Counted from the first letter of the stretch, positions 27,700 through 38,666 are shown. The stretch: DNA of 64,000 bases from Lampris incognitus (GCF_029633865.1 NC_079213.1:101902510-101966509), one strand, 5' to 3'. The notes: generated by a model not told the origin, from the letters alone. Numbers and translations: made by a program.

Positions 27700-29035
27700 C
27701 CAGTTCTTTATGTCTTGCAAACCCCCCTCCCTTCTTTTATTTTTTGGCAAACAAGAAATGATGACCCTGCTCAAACTGAGGCAACCGCCCCGCAATTGCA
27801 CTGTCCCTCAGAACAGTCAACAAATCCTCTCCAAGCACCGGCCTAAAAGACTTGTAAAAATCAACAGGTAAACCATCTATGCTGGGTGCCTTGCTACTCT
27901 CCAGATTTTGTAGGAAATCATGGAGTTCTTCAAGGGACAGTTGTGCCTCAAGCACTGTATTGAGCATCTCCTCAATGATTTTTAGGCCATCATAGAATGA
28001 TTCAGCCCCCAGCGCATCCTGAACCTCAAAATGGCCTTGATCTCCTGTGGGATCCTCTGAATTCTGTGGTTCCACGATTTAAATCTCTAAATCTCTCATA
28101 GATCTGGCTACGTTTCTGGTGACATTGCGAGTGTACTGCTGGCAAAACTACTTTATCTGGCACTTCCAAATCTCCCAGCACTAGTGTAAAAAAATAAAAT
28201 CAGACCCTCTGTTTCTGTATTGACCCCAGAAAACTTCTCTAAAATTGTTATCATGTAAAAGGGCTGTATTAAAATGCAAGAAAGCACTGTTTGTCTTAAC
28301 ACTGCTTAAAAAAAAAACGAACACTGTACAAGGGAATGATCAGAGAAACCAACTGGAATTATGTTACATTGTTTAAACACATTAAAATTATGTTTAAAAC
28401 AATAAAAGCGATCAAGCTTTGCCATGGATAACACATTATCTTTTGATTGTGTCCATGTATACTGCCTCTGGTTTCCATAAAAAGCTCTCCAAACGACTTT
28501 TAGTTCACATGATTTAATTAAATGTGTGAGCTGACTAAGAGATGCAGGATGTGGTTCCTGATGATTTCTGTCTAGCTTGTAATTTTATGTACAGTTGAAA
28601 TCCCCTCCAAGAAATAAATGCTCCTCACTGTCCCATTTACTGATTAAATCAAATAACACAAAACTATTCTTTCAGATCCAAGGGTTGGAACATAAACATT
28701 GACAAAAAATATTTTTATACCTTCATATTGCACACTTACTTTCAATAATCAACCTTTGACTTCTTCCTTGACTTCAAGAGAATGTGGCATAAAATGTTTT
28801 GAAAAAGAATCCCAACCCCACCACTAATATTTGATTTATGAATGGGAATAATTTCTCCAGTCAATTCTCTCTTCCATTCAATTTCATTACCTAGGGTGCT
28901 GTGTTTCTTACATGAGCAAAACATCTATTTTCTTAAACTCAACAAGTTTAAACACAGCAGCTCTTTTCATGTCATCTTTTGCTGCATTAAGATTTAAAGT
29001 GCCTAATTTTATATTATACTTGATTAGTTGACGCT
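27700..29035 (-). pseudogene. L1-type LINE ORF2, endonuclease and RT start
   Basis: On the minus strand from about 29030: FGTLNLNAAKDDMKRAAVFK and a decayed LQET motif of the APE-type endonuclease, then NEIEWKRELTGEI and NISGGVGILFQNI (28742-28924). After much decay, 28075-27737 encodes the region before the RT core: LSLEELHDFLQNLESSKAPS, IDGLPVDFYKSFRPVLGEDL and VLRDSAIAGRLPQ. The family equivalent is K-A-P-G-D-G-L-P-x-E-F-Y. The catalytic RT blocks are absent. It faces the plus-strand L1 ORF1 on its left, so the two are from different copies or from one inverted copy. Confidence 0.8.
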
Positions 29036-29129
29036 GAGCTGTGACAAGACCAGACCTACACTAACTAAAATAAGAATAATGAAACTTGCCTTAATCATCA
29101 TTGAGTTGGATTGCTTCAGATGATAACAA

Positions 29130-31213
29130 CCATCATTGTCAGTTTTACGGCAGAGAGGTTCAGTGTTGAAGAGGGCAAGTCCACCAGACCCAACTAAACC
29201 ATCAACCGAAGGGCAGAAAAGATCTACCAACTGCGGCAAGAGCTTCAAATTCTGGCAAGACAGTTCAAGGTAGCAACTGAGGAGGAGAAACCGCCACTAG
29301 CTGAGCTCTGTTACATCATTAGGAAGGGGCTCATGACCCTGTGCAGAGCAGAATGGCACAGGAGACACAGAGGAGAGAGAGATCCAGGAAGAGAACTGCA
29401 TATATAGCTGATCCATTTGGAGTCACAAAGCAGCTGTTAGGGCAGAAGTGCAGGTAGAGCTCTTCCTGCACAACACTCTGAGTGACCCTGATAGAGAACA
29501 AGAGCTAGGGCCCCTCAGAGCCCTTTTGGATATACCATCTCCCACGGTGGAGTTCAACACCAGAGAGCCCACCTGGAAGAATGTCCAGGAGATGGTTACT
29601 GCATCCAGAGCCAGCTCTGCTCCGGGACCCAGTGGAGTACCCTATAAGGTGTACAAGCACTGCTCAGAGTTTCTCAGAATCCTCTGAAAGATTCTGGGGG
29701 TGACTTGGCACAGGGGAACTATAGCGGACCAGTGGAGCCAGGCGGAGGGAGTCTTGATACCAAAGGAAGAGAACTCAAATAAGCTGGAGCAGTTCAGAGC
29801 CATTTCGCCTCTCGGTGTGGAGGGGAAGATCTTCAGTGTTCTATACAGAAGGATGACAGACTTCCTCCTGAAGAATGCCTACATTGACACTTTGATTGAG
29901 AAAGGTGGCATTCCTGGAGTTCCAATGTAGCTAGAACACACTGGAGTTGTCACCCAGCTGATCAGGGAGGCACATGAAGGGAAGGGTGACCTAGGTGTGC
30001 TTTTGTTTGACCTCACCAACGCATATAGTAGCTAAAATAGTCCAAGCTGGTCGAGACTACCCTGGACAGGCACCATGTAATCAATAAGATCAATGACCTC
30101 ATCCTGAACTACATACTACAGGAACTTCAGGCTCAGAGTCACTTCTGGGAATAAACATCTGACTGGCACCGGCTCGAGAAGGGGATTATAACTGGATGCA
30201 CCATCTCAGTTATACTCTCCACCTTTGCCATGAATATGGTGGTCAAAGCAGCTGAAACTAAGTGCAGAGACCTTCTGTCCAAGTCTGGCAGCCCCCCATC
30301 AGAGCCTTTATGTACGACCTCACTGTCATCACATCATCAGTGCCTGATGGTAGGTGGATCCTCCAGGGCTGGAAAAGCTAATCTCCTGGTGGTAATGATG
30401 AGTTTTAAACCAGCCAAATCCAGGACCATAGTGTTTGAAGAGGGAAAAAGTGGTTTCTTCTTTTTTGGATGGCATTGCAATTCCATCTATCACCCTGAGA
30501 AACAAGTTGAGAGACTAGGCAAGGTCTTTGACTGTAGCCTCAGCGATGCAGTGGCAATCCAAGCAACCATGAAGGAGCTCGAGACTCTGGTCACCCCAGT
30601 AAACAAGTCTGGCCTACCTGGCAGGTTGAAGGCTTGGCTTTACCAACATGGAATCTTACCTTGAGTCCTCTGGCCTCTGCTGGTGTACAAGGTAGCCCTG
30701 TCGACAGTGGAGAGGAAGATCAGCCACCTCCGCAGATGGTTGGGTCTGCTGTGCAGCCTTAGCAGTGAAGCACTGTATGGGAGGAGTAACAAACTCCAAC
30801 TCCCTATCAGCAGCTTTGACAGGAGTTCAGGGTTTCTCACACCAAAGAGGCACTGCTGTATTGGGACTCCAATGTCTTTAGAATGGCGTCAGCGGGCATT
30901 ATGGTGTGGGCAGGAAGAAAGTGAAGATCCCAGGAAGGCCTGGAGAAAGCTGAGTCTCAGCTGAGACACAGGGTTTTGCTGGGCATGATGGCAACTGGAC
31001 GGGTAGGGCAGGGAGCAATCCCACAAACCCGCTATGATAAGACCCATGGCAATGACAGGTGCCATCTAGTCCTGGAGGAGATGCAAGCAGGTATGGAGGA
31101 GGAACAGACCAGTAGGATGGTGGGCATGCAGCAGCAGGGAGCATGGACAAGGTGTGTGTGTGTGGGGGGGGGGGTGCACTGGAGGGGAAGATATTCTCGA
31201 GAGATATCTGGCA
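29130..31213 (+). pseudogene. R4/HERO-like LINE, RT region (left part)
   Basis: Non-LTR reverse transcriptase in several frames: ASRASSAPGPSGVPYKVYKH (29600-29665), TWHRGTIADQWSQAEGVLIP, SNKLEQFRAISPLGVEGKIF, FLLKNAYIDTLIEKGGIPGV (29700-29930), a decayed LVLFDLTNAY, LEKGIITGCTISVILSTFAM, FMYDLTVITSS (family F-M-D-D, one Asp lost), SFKPAKSRTIVFEEGK and KSGLPGRLKAWLYQHGILP. Further on LRRWLGLLCSLSSEALYG. These blocks recur in fish elements related to R4/HERO; I give the clade with reserve. Cut at 31213 by a hAT insertion and resumed at 38667. Confidence 0.75.
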
Positions 31214-32528
31214 CAGGGGCATCAATTCACCAGAAGCCAAGGTATGGCAAAGTCAGATGATGTCACATCTGACATCACGTGACATCAAATCAGGTCCCTC
31301 AAATTCTCATTCCATCTCAACCATGTGGCTCTGTGCCGGTAGTTAGCTACAACCATTTATACAATCACGCCACCCTAATCAGGGCCTTGACTGGTTCACC
31401 TAGACATTCCTCATCGCTCGCAATGGAATTTGTATCCCCCGCCACAGGTGTAACGCCTTGGCCATGCTACAGATTATAATATGCCGAAATCAGAAACGTT
31501 TGGTTAGTTTGTGATAGATAACTGCTTTGCGGCGCTGCCCCCCCATCTCTGTCTCTGTCTCTCTCTCTTTCTCGGAGCGCGCATACACATACACACAGAT
31601 TCTCGCAGTTATACAATGCGCTGCTAGGCTGCTGTGCGCGTGAGTTGATGGATACAAATTGTCTTGTGCTGCTGAGCTAAATTGGTATATTTTACAAGAA
31701 TCGGAATACTTGTTACCAGTATTTGAATACAAGTGAATAAGTTATCAACATAAAAGCCGTAATCGATCTAACTGGAATGAGATTTTATGTGACAATAACG
31801 GCATGAGTTCACTTACATCTTCAGACAGGCTTAGCTAATAACACCCACAACCAGCATACAGAAATAAAAATAAATCACAGAAAACCAAACCAACTAATTA
31901 GGCTACTTCTTACACACAGTGGTCCAAATCAGCAACACATAGAATGGTAGTAGCCTACGCACTGCTAGGCACGGCGGCCAACACAGAACAACACAGCAGT
32001 ATAATAATAAACCACTTTTTCATCTTACCTGTTCGCAGCAATTCCAATAAAGCACTGAAACATCACCCACCGAATAACTTGACATGGCAACGGTTCAATA
32101 ATCCAATCTTTGCCAAATGAACATGGCTGAGTAACAGTTCAGAAATCATCATCGCCAACTGAACTTGATCAAGGCAACAGTTAAAACAAGTTAGACTATT
32201 ACTGTTGTCGCAACGAGGTCATTCTGTTTCCATAACGAAGCATTGCCCGACTCATTTGGGATTTTAAGGAGCTCTCCCTTTGACAGTTTTTGTTTAATTT
32301 CAAAGCCATCCATTGCGTATGCTACAGTTATTAGCTAGCTACACAGTACACACGCTCTTCTCCCTCTCTGTTTCTGGCGCCCGCGTCAGTTAGCAACACA
32401 CGTGACACGCGCAGAGAGAGAGAGACAGCTCCTCTCACTATTTAGTCAGTGATGACCAAAAGACGAGTTGAGCCGAGTGAGGTGCCGATTCACTCGATTT
32501 TATTCTACTTTGTGCAATGAATTATTTT
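31214..32528. other. hAT left internal sequence
   Basis: Non-coding. Holds a GATGTCACATCTGACATCACGTGACATCA cluster with TGACATCA-like repeats (31258-31288) and an (AG)n run (32412-32426). No transposase frames. Confidence 0.6.
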
Positions 32529-33293
32529 TGTTAGGGCTCGGTCTGTTGACCAACCTGGCAACCAGCAAGGAGAGCGGGGGAAGGGCGCGTCTGAAACACC
32601 TGCAGCCTATCTACTCGTTAACCACTCTAGTATAAGTTTGTTTGCTTTCCAGAACTCGTCGCGAGTTCGTCCTGAACAGTCCCGTGAGTAAATTCTTCGT
32701 CTCGAGTTTTGTGACATTTCTGTGTCTCCCGGTGGAGTACAGATTGTAGTATTCTCCGTGTTTTTGCTTGTTTGACTATTCCCTTGTGTCAGTTCTCCTT
32801 GAGAGCTTGTTCGGAGAAGAACTCTCTTTGTGTTTTCCCCATTGGATTTTCCCATCGTGATTTTCTAGTTGAGATCAAGTTTTTGATATTCTAATTTCTC
32901 CTCTCTCACTGTGGATCTTATTACTCGGTTGGACTTCTACCTTAAAGGAGCAGTTTGTGTTTTTTCCCCTTTCGGACTTTAAAGGAGCAGTTTGTGTTTT
33001 TTCCCTTTCTGACTTTAAAGGAGCAGTTTACGTTTTTTTCCCTTTCGGACTTTAAAGGAGCAGTTTACGTTTTTTCCCTTTCGGACTTTAAAGGAGCAGT
33101 TTACGTTTTTTCCTTTTCGGATTAAGGGGGCAGTTTACGTTTTCCCATTTTTAAGAAGCTATTCTCAAGTTCCGCCTGAAGCGCCTTCCCCTTCTGTCCA
33201 GGCCCGGCCGGCTCTCCTCTACGAGTCCTGCCAGGTTGGTGCTTTACTTTGTCTTGTGTTGTCGCTATTGGGTTCGTTCTACAAACCATAACA
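32529..33293 (+). repeat. Chromovirus 5' LTR
   Basis: Begins TGTTAGGGCTCGG and ends ACCATAACA. It contains TATAAG at 32631-32636 and, about 30 bases on, the likely RNA start. From 32942 to 33150 there are six tandem units of about 36 bp of the pattern TTAAAGGAGCAGTTTACG plus TTTTTTCCCTTTCGGAC, the last degenerate; they lie in the transcribed leader if the start is near 32661. Confidence 0.9.
32631..32670 (+). promoter_or_regulatory. TATA element and probable RNA 5' end with self-primer
   Basis: TATAAG (32631-32636) is 30 bases upstream of GCGAGTTCGT (32661-32670). That decamer is the exact reverse complement of ACGAACTCGC (33296-33305), just after the LTR. The RNA 5' end could therefore act as its own primer, as known for the Tf1/sushi group. 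The preceding GAACTCG (32652-32658) can also pair with the decamer. Confidence 0.65.
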
Positions 33294-33305
33294 GTACGAA
33301 CTCGC
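33294..33305 (+). promoter_or_regulatory. Chromovirus self-primer binding site
   Basis: The bases after the 5' LTR do not start with TGG and do not look like a tRNA complement. ACGAACTCGC, two bases after the LTR, pairs perfectly with the presumed RNA 5' end at 32661-32670. Confidence 0.65.
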
Positions 33306-33312
33306 CTTCACT

Positions 33313-34416
33313 ATGAACCCAGACAACCCAGACGCCAATCCTGTCCAGGCTGCTCTCTATAAGCAGATTCAGCTTACAGCCTCCCACGGCCAGCAACTAC
33401 AAGAGGCTGCTGTTGCCATGCAGGGCCTCCGGGCTCAGGTGCAGCCCCTCCAGGCTTCGGTGGATTCTCTTTCGGCCCAGCAAGCGGCGCTCGCGAGCCA
33501 ACAAGAGGAGGTTCTTAAGCAGTTGCAAACTCTCACAGCGGCTATCACCATCCAGCCAGCTGTCCCACCAGTTCCGGCCGCCCCTCCTCCAGCAGTGCCC
33601 GCAGCCGTTGCCTTAGACAATCCTACCGTTTATGTTTCGGATTTCCGGGAGCCCAGTATCTCCAATCCCAAGCCTTTTGATGGCAACTTTGAGACCTGTG
33701 CCACGTTCATCATGCAGTGTGAGCTTGTCTTCGCCCACCATTCCAGGGGGTTCACCACAGATGCTGCAAAAGTTGCTTACGTGACTAACCTGCTGACTGG
33801 CCGCGCTGCTCAGTGGGCCACTGCTTCCTGGTCCATGGGGGCCAGTTTCTGCTCTTCCTACGATGACTTTGTGGCTGAGCTTCGGAAGGTATTCCATCAT
33901 CCAGTGTACGGTCAGGATCCGGGTGTCCGATTGAGCAGGATCCAGCAGGGCAGTGGCAGTGTCACTGACTACTCAGTCGAGTTCAGGCTGGCTGCGGCTG
34001 AGAGTGGCTGGAACGACCAGTCACTTCGGGTAACCTTCCGTAGGGGCCTCAGCGATGCCGTCAAGGATCAGCTAGCCACCCGGGAGGATCCTACCTCTCT
34101 CGACGACCTTATCAGCCTTGCCATCCGCATCGACGGACGTCTCCGCGAGAGAAGGCGCGAGCGAGGTCTACGGGGAACCGTTTCTACCTCTCAGCCATCC
34201 AGAGCTTCCGAAGGGGGCTCTTCTTCGTCGCACTCCACTTCCCCTGTGGCAAGCCTCTCCTCCTCCCAGACAGTGACAGAGGAGGAACCTATGCAGCTCG
34301 GGCGTACACGACTGACTCCCGCTGAACGTGAGGCCCGGTTCAAGGCAGGTGTCTGTCTTTACTGCGGTCTTAAGGGACACCGGATCAGCGAGTGTCCTAC
34401 GCGGCCAAAAGATTAG
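33313..34416 (+). CDS. gag: Chromovirus gag
   Basis: Structural protein of the virus-like particle, 367 residues, from the first ATG after the leader. Residues about 14-78 are a helical, Gln/Leu-rich stretch compatible with a coiled coil; a Pro/Ala-rich linker follows at 79-100. The gag core is at about 110-285 with [20 protein letters not shown] and [20 protein letters not shown], a capsid-like region related to retrotransposon gag and to PEG10/RTL host genes. A Ser-rich linker leads to one zinc knuckle, C348-x2-C351-x4-H356-x4-C361. The stop TAG lies 43 bases after the start of the open pol frame, so pol is probably made by -1 frameshifting. Confidence 0.95.
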   Translation: MNPDNPDANPVQAALYKQIQLTASHGQQLQEAAVAMQGLRAQVQPLQASVDSLSAQQAALASQQEEVLKQLQTLTAAITIQPAVPPVPAAPPPAVPAAVALDNPTVYVSDFREPSISNPKPFDGNFETCATFIMQCELVFAHHSRGFTTDAAKVAYVTNLLTGRAAQWATASWSMGASFCSSYDDFVAELRKVFHHPVYGQDPGVRLSRIQQGSGSVTDYSVEFRLAAAESGWNDQSLRVTFRRGLSDAVKDQLATREDPTSLDDLISLAIRIDGRLRERRRERGLRGTVSTSQPSRASEGGSSSSHSTSPVASLSSSQTVTEEEPMQLGRTRLTPAEREARFKAGVCLYCGLKGHRISECPTRPKD

Positions 34417-37400
34417 GCTCACTGGGACCCCGGGAGATCCTAGTGAGCCGTCTTTCCTGTTCCCGCCATCCTGCTCCGGCTAACCATCTTGTGAGCGTTA
34501 CCCTGGCTTGGGCAGACCAGCGGCTCACTGTAGGCGCACTCATCGATTCGGGAGCTGATGGGTGTTTCTTGGACTCTACGTTTGCTGCTCAAGCTAACAT
34601 TCCATGTGAGGAATTGGAGAGGCCAATAGAGGCCTTTGCTCTGGATGAGCGCCGCCTGGCCAGTGTTACCCGACAGTCCTGTCCCGTGTCTCTCACTATC
34701 GCTGGAAACCATGTGGAGAGCCTTCAGTTCTTCGTCATCCAGTCTCCCTTAGTTCCTGTGATCTTGGGGCGTCCCTGGTTGGCTCAGCATGAGCGACACA
34801 TTGCTTGGTCGTCTGGTAACATTTTGGAGTGGAGCTCCTCCTGTCACGCCCGGTGTCTTCAGGCCGCACCTGGTCCAGCAGTCCAGACTGTTCCGATTGC
34901 CCCTCCTCCCGATCTTTCCTCTGTTCCTCCCGAGTATCATGATCTCGGGGAGGTCTTCAGCAAGACGCGGGCTCAGTCTCTCCCTCCGCATTGGCCATAT
35001 GATTGTGCTATCAACCTCCGTCCTGGGGCCTCTCTCCCTAGCAGTCGTCTTTACAGCCTTTCCATCCCCGAGAAGGCTGCTATGGACGATTACATTTCAG
35101 AATCGTTGGCGGCAGGGCTCATCCGACCCTCATCCTCCCAGGTGGCAGCTGGTTTCTTTTTCGTTAAGAAGAAGGATGGTGGTCTCCGACCCTGCATTGA
35201 TTATCGCCAACTCAACGACATCACCATCAAGAATAAATACCCCCTGCCTCTGATGAGCTCCACCCTCGAACCCCTGACCCAGGCGACTGTCTTCACTAAG
35301 CTGGATCTCCGGAACGCCTACCATCTCGTTCGGATCCGGAAAGGGGACGAGTGGAAGACAGCCTTTAAGACTCCCCGTGGTCATTATGAGTACCTGGTAA
35401 TGCCGTTCGGCCTCACCAACGCCCCGGCGGTGTTCCAGGCACTCATGAATGACATCCTTCGCGACATGCTCGACCAATTCGTTGTCGTCTACCTTGATGA
35501 CATCCTCATCTTCTCCAGGTCCCTCGAGGAGCATGTCCAGCACGTGCGGCAGGTTCTCGAACGCCTCCTTCGTAACCGGCTGTTCGTCAAGGCTGAGAAA
35601 TGCCTGTTCCATTCTGAGTCAGTGGACTACTTAGGTTTTATCGTGGAGGGAGGCAAGACTCGAGCTGATCCTCGCAAGATCAAAGCGGTGGTGGAATGGC
35701 CGGATCCTAAGTCACGTAAGGAACTGCAGAGCTTCCTCGGGTTCGCGAACTTTTACAGGAGGTTCGTCCGAAACTACAGCTCTGTAGCAGAACCCCTCAC
35801 CCGTCTAACCTCCCCCTCTCAGCCGTTCGTCTGGTCCCCAGCTGCTCGCTCTGCATTTCTGTCGCTCAAGGAGAGGTTCACCAGTGCCCCCGTCCTACTC
35901 CATCCCGATCCCAAGAGGCAGTTCATAGTTGAGGTGGACGCTTCGGACACCGGATTGGGGGCTGTGCTCTCCCAACGATCAGAGGCCGACCAGAAGGTTC
36001 ATCCTTGCGCATTCTTCTCCCGCCGGTTCCTTCCCGCCGAGGAGAACTACGATGTTGGTAATCGGGAGCTTCTCGCTGTAGTGGCTGCACTTGAGGAATG
36101 GCGCCATTGGCTGGAGGGGGCAGAGCATCCATTTACCATCTGGACTGATCATAAGAACCTGACGTTCATCCGGGCAACCAAACGTCTCAATGGTCGGCAG
36201 GCACGGTGGGCCAGTTTCCTCAGTCGGTTCGACTTCACACTGACTTATCGTCCTGGCTCCCGCAACACCAAGGCAGATGCTCTGTCTCGTCAACACCTTA
36301 AGGAACCTGTAACGGTGGAGCCAAGTCCCGTCCTCCCTGAGACCAAGGTCGTTGGCGTGGTGACCTGGGGCCTTGAAACGGTGGTCAAGCGCGCCTTGCG
36401 CTCCAGTCCAGCCCCGAGCAACGTGCCGCCTCGCCGACTGTTTGTTCCGGACTCAGTGAGGTCTCGGATCCTCAAATGGGGCCACACCAGTCAGCTCGCT
36501 TGCCACCCTGGAGTCCACCGCACTTTCACTTTCATAGCTCGACGGTTCTGGTGGCCCACTATGAGGAGGGACGTCAAGGAGTTCGTCATGGCCTGCACCA
36601 TCTGTGCCCGCAGCAAGGCCTCTCACCAGGCACCGGCTGGTCTGCTGCAGCCCCTTCCTATTCCCAGTCGGCCCTGGTCCCATGTGGCGTTGGATTTTGT
36701 CTCTGGACTTCCTCCGTCTCAGGGCAACACAGTGATCCTGACGGTGGTGGATCGCTTCAGCAAGGGTGTTCACCTGGTGGCTTTGCCTAAGCTTCCTTCT
36801 GCTTCAGAAACCGCTGACCTCCTGATGAGCCACGTCTTCCGTTTGCATGGACTTCCCAAGGACATTTTGTCAGACAGAGGGCCCCAGTTTGTTTCCCGTG
36901 TGTGGCGTGCTTTCTGCAAGGGGTTGGGCGCCTCGGTCAGCCTTTCGTCGGGATATCATCCGCAGACTAACGGACAGACTGAGAGGATGAACCAGAGTGT
37001 GGAATCTGCTCTCCGTTGCGTCGCTGCCAAGAAGCCAACCTCCTGGAGTCAGTTTCTCCCCTGGGTTGAGTATGCGGTCAACTCCTTGGTCAGCTCCGCC
37101 ATCGGCCTCTCGCCCTTTGAGGCATCCCTGGGTTACCAGCCGCCCGTCTTCTCTGCACAGGAGTCCGAAGTGGAGGTTCCCTCCGTGCAGACTCATCTGG
37201 ACCGCTGTCGTCGTGTCTGGGAGATCACCAGGGCTGCGCTGCTCCGTGCTACGGAACGTGCCAGACGAGGAGCTAACCGTCGCCGATCCACAGCACCAGC
37301 TTACCAACCCGGACAGAGAGTCTGGCTGTCCACCAAGGATCTCCCCCTTCAGTCCTCTGCCAAGAAGCTGAATCCCCGGTTCGTTGGACCCTTCGAGATC

Positions 37401-37808
37401 CAGGAAGTACCCAGTCCTGCAGTTGTGCGTCTTAAGCTCCCGGCCTCCATGAAGACCCATCCGGTTTTTCATGTGTCCCGAGTAAAGCCTGTCTCCGAGA
37501 GCCCCCTTATGCCTCCGGCCCCAGCTCCGCCTCCCCCTGAGATTGTGGATGGGCATCCACAGTGGAAGGTCCGTCGGCTGATGGACGTCCGACGCAGGGG
37601 ACGGGGGTTCCAGTATTTGGTTGACTGGGAGGGCTATGGGGTGGAGGAACGAAGCTGGGTGTCCCGCCAGCTCATCATGGACCCTGGTCTGCTCGCTGAG
37701 TTCTATCGCCGTCACCCTGACAAGCCTGGCAGGTCGCCTGGTGGCTCCCGTAGAGGGGGGGGTACTGTTAGGGCTCGGTCTGTTGACCAACCTGGCAACC
37801 AGCAATGA
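34374..37808 (+). CDS. pol: Chromovirus pol: protease, RT, RNase H, integrase, chromodomain
   Basis: The frame opens at 34374 after a TAA (34371-34373) and has no useful ATG at its start; GTG at 34392 is counted here as residue 1. Protease active site D52-S-G-A. RT blocks include [18 protein letters not shown] (258-275), [13 protein letters not shown] (303-315) and catalytic YLDD (367-370). RNase H begins at [10 protein letters not shown] (D516). Integrase has an H698/H705/C735/C738 zinc site and D768, D828 and E864 (D-59-D-35-E), then a GPF motif (999-1001). A chromodomain (about 1056-1110, [13 protein letters not shown] to WVSRQL) should target insertion to chromatin marks. The stop TGA (37806-37808) lies 41 bases inside the 3' LTR. 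All catalytic residues are present, so activity is plausible. Confidence 0.95.
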   Translation, partial: GTPDQRVSYAAKRLGSLGPREILVSRLSCSRHPAPANHLVSVTLAWADQRLTVGALIDSGADGCFLDSTFAAQANIPCEELERPIEAFALDERRLASVTRQSCPVSLTIAGNHVESLQFFVIQSPLVPVILGRPWLAQHERHIAWSSGNILEWSSSCHARCLQAAPGPAVQTVPIAPPPDLSSVPPEYHDLGEVFSKTRAQSLPPHWPYDCAINLRPGASLPSSRLYSLSIPEKAAMDDYISESLAAGLIRPSSSQVAAGFFFVKKKDGGLRPCIDYRQLNDITIKNKYPLPLMSSTLEPLTQATVFTKLDLRNAYHLVRIRKGDEWKTAFKTPRGHYEYLVMPFGLTNAPAVFQALMNDILRDMLDQFVVVYLDDILIFSRSLEEHVQHVRQVLERLLRNRLFVKAEKCLFHSESVDYLGFIVEGGKTRADPRKIKAVVEWPDPKSRKELQSFLGFANFYRRFVRNYSSVAEPLTRLTSPSQPFVWSPAARSAFLSLKERFTSAPVLLHPDPKRQFIVEVDASDTGLGAVLSQRSEADQKVHPCAFFSRRFLPAEENYDVGNRELLAVVAALEEWRHWLEGAEHPFTIWTDHKNLTFIRATKRLNGRQARWASFLSRFDFTLTYRPGSRNTKADALSRQHLKEPVTVEPSPVLPETKVVGVVTWGLETVVKRALRSSPAPSNVPPRRLFVPDSVRSRILKWGHTSQLACHPGVHRTFTFIARRFWWPTMRRDVKEFVMACTICARSKASHQAPAGLLQPLPIPSRPWSHVALDFVSGLPPSQGNTVILTVVDRFSKGVHLVALPKLPSASETADLLMSHVFRLHGLPKDILSDRGPQFVSRVWRAFCKGLGASVSLSSGYHPQTNGQTERMNQSVESALRCVAAKKPTSWSQFLPWVEYAVNSLVSSAIGLSPFEASLGYQPPVFSAQESEVEVPSVQTHLDRCRRVWEITRAALLRATERARRGANRRRSTAPAYQPGQRVWLSTKDLPLQSSAKKLNPRFVGPFEIQEVPSPAVVRLKLPASMKTHPVFHVSRVKPVSESPLMPPAPAPPPPEIVDGHPQWKVRRLMDVRRRGRGFQYLVDWEGYGVEERSWVSRQLIMDPGLLAEFYRRHPDKPGRSPGGSRRGGGTVRARSVDQPGNQQ
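37753..37765 (+). promoter_or_regulatory. Chromovirus polypurine tract
   Basis: AGAGGGGGGGGTAC-type run immediately before the 3' LTR; it primes plus-strand DNA synthesis. It also encodes the Gly-rich end of pol, so it is under two constraints. Confidence 0.85.
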
Positions 37809-38530
37809 GAGCGGGGGAAGGGCGCGTCTGAAACACCTGCAGCCTATCTACTCGTTAACCACTCTAGTATAAGTTTGTTTGCTTTCCAGAACTCGTCGCG
37901 AGTTCGTCCTGAACAGTCCCGTGAGTAAATTCTTCGTCTCGAGTTTTGTGACATTTCTGTGTCTCCCGGTGGAGTACAGATTGTAGTATTCTCCGTGTTT
38001 TTGCTTGTTTGACTATTCCCTTGTGTCAGTTCTCCTTGAGAGCTTGTTCGGAGAAGAACTCTCTTTGTGTTTTCCCCATTGGATTTTCCCATCGTGATTT
38101 TCTAGTTGAGATCAAGTTTTTGATATTCTAATTTCTCCTCTCTCACTGTGGATCTTATTACTCGGTTGGACTTCTACCTTAAAGGAGCAGTTTGTGTTTT
38201 TTCCCCTTTCGGACTTTAAAGGAGCAGTTTGTGTTTTTTCCCTTTCTGACTTTAAAGGAGCAGTTTACGTTTTTTTCCCTTTCGGACTTTAAAGGAGCAG
38301 TTTACGTTTTTTCCCTTTCGGACTTTAAAGGAGCAGTTTACGTTTTTTCCTTTTCGGATTAAGGGGGCAGTTTACGTTTTCCCATTTTTAAGAAGCTATT
38401 CTCAAGTTCCGCCTGAAGCGCCTTCCCCTTCTGTCCAGGCCCGGCCGGCTCTCCTCTACGAGTCCTGCCAGGTTGGTGCTTTACTTTGTCTTGTGTTGTC
38501 GCTATTGGGTTCGTTCTACAAACCATAACA
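37766..38530 (+). repeat. Chromovirus 3' LTR
   Basis: Same length as the 5' LTR (765 bp). The only difference I find is AATGAG (here, about 37804-37809) for AAGGAG in the 5' LTR (about 32567-32572). This T makes the pol stop codon. The tandem 36-bp units recur at about 38179-38387. Confidence 0.9.
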
Positions 38531-38658
38531 ATTTTGCTACAGTATTAGGATAATTTAAAGCACTGAGAAATGTGTAACTGAAATATATTATTTCACATTG
38601 ACCCGGCAGCCAAGGTATAGCAGTTGCCATACCTTGCCATACCCAATTGACGCCCCTG
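38531..38658. other. hAT right terminal sequence
   Basis: Starts with the chromovirus target copy ATTTT and ends with the hAT terminus CGCCCCTG. No coding sequence. Confidence 0.7.
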
Positions 38659-38666
38659 ATCTGGCA

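Larger units (their letters stand above)
32529..38530 (+). mobile_element. Tf1/sushi-type Ty3/gypsy chromovirus, complete and recent
   Basis: 6,002 bp with two 765-bp LTRs (32529-33293, 37766-38530), target duplication ATTTT (32524-32528 and 38531-38535), open gag and pol, polypurine tract and a C-terminal chromodomain. I see one base difference between the LTRs. LTR identity, intact frames and perfect duplication indicate very recent insertion into the hAT element. Confidence 0.95.
31214..38658. mobile_element. hAT element carrying an inserted chromovirus
   Basis: Termini CAGGGGCATCAATT (31214-31227) and AATTGACGCCCCTG (38645-38658) are inverted repeats, and ATCTGGCA flanks both sides (31206-31213 and 38659-38666). 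Removing it joins the LINE frame RDIW to QAEPQWIKFM. hAT-specific features are the CAGGG end and the 8-bp duplication. A nested LTR element occupies 32529-38530, leaving about 1.44 kb of hAT sequence. No transposase was recognised in that sequence, so it is non-autonomous. A second inner repeat GCCAAGGTATGGCA/TGCCATACCTTGCC lies next to the ends. Confidence 0.85.

Noticed and set aside
32942..33150. Regularly spaced repeats that could suggest a CRISPR array
   Set aside because: The units are contiguous without unique spacers, occur in both LTRs and lie in a eukaryotic retrotransposon.
36870..37805. 311-codon minus-strand open frame under the chromovirus pol
   Set aside because: Antisense shadow of a GC-rich pol gene with no own features.
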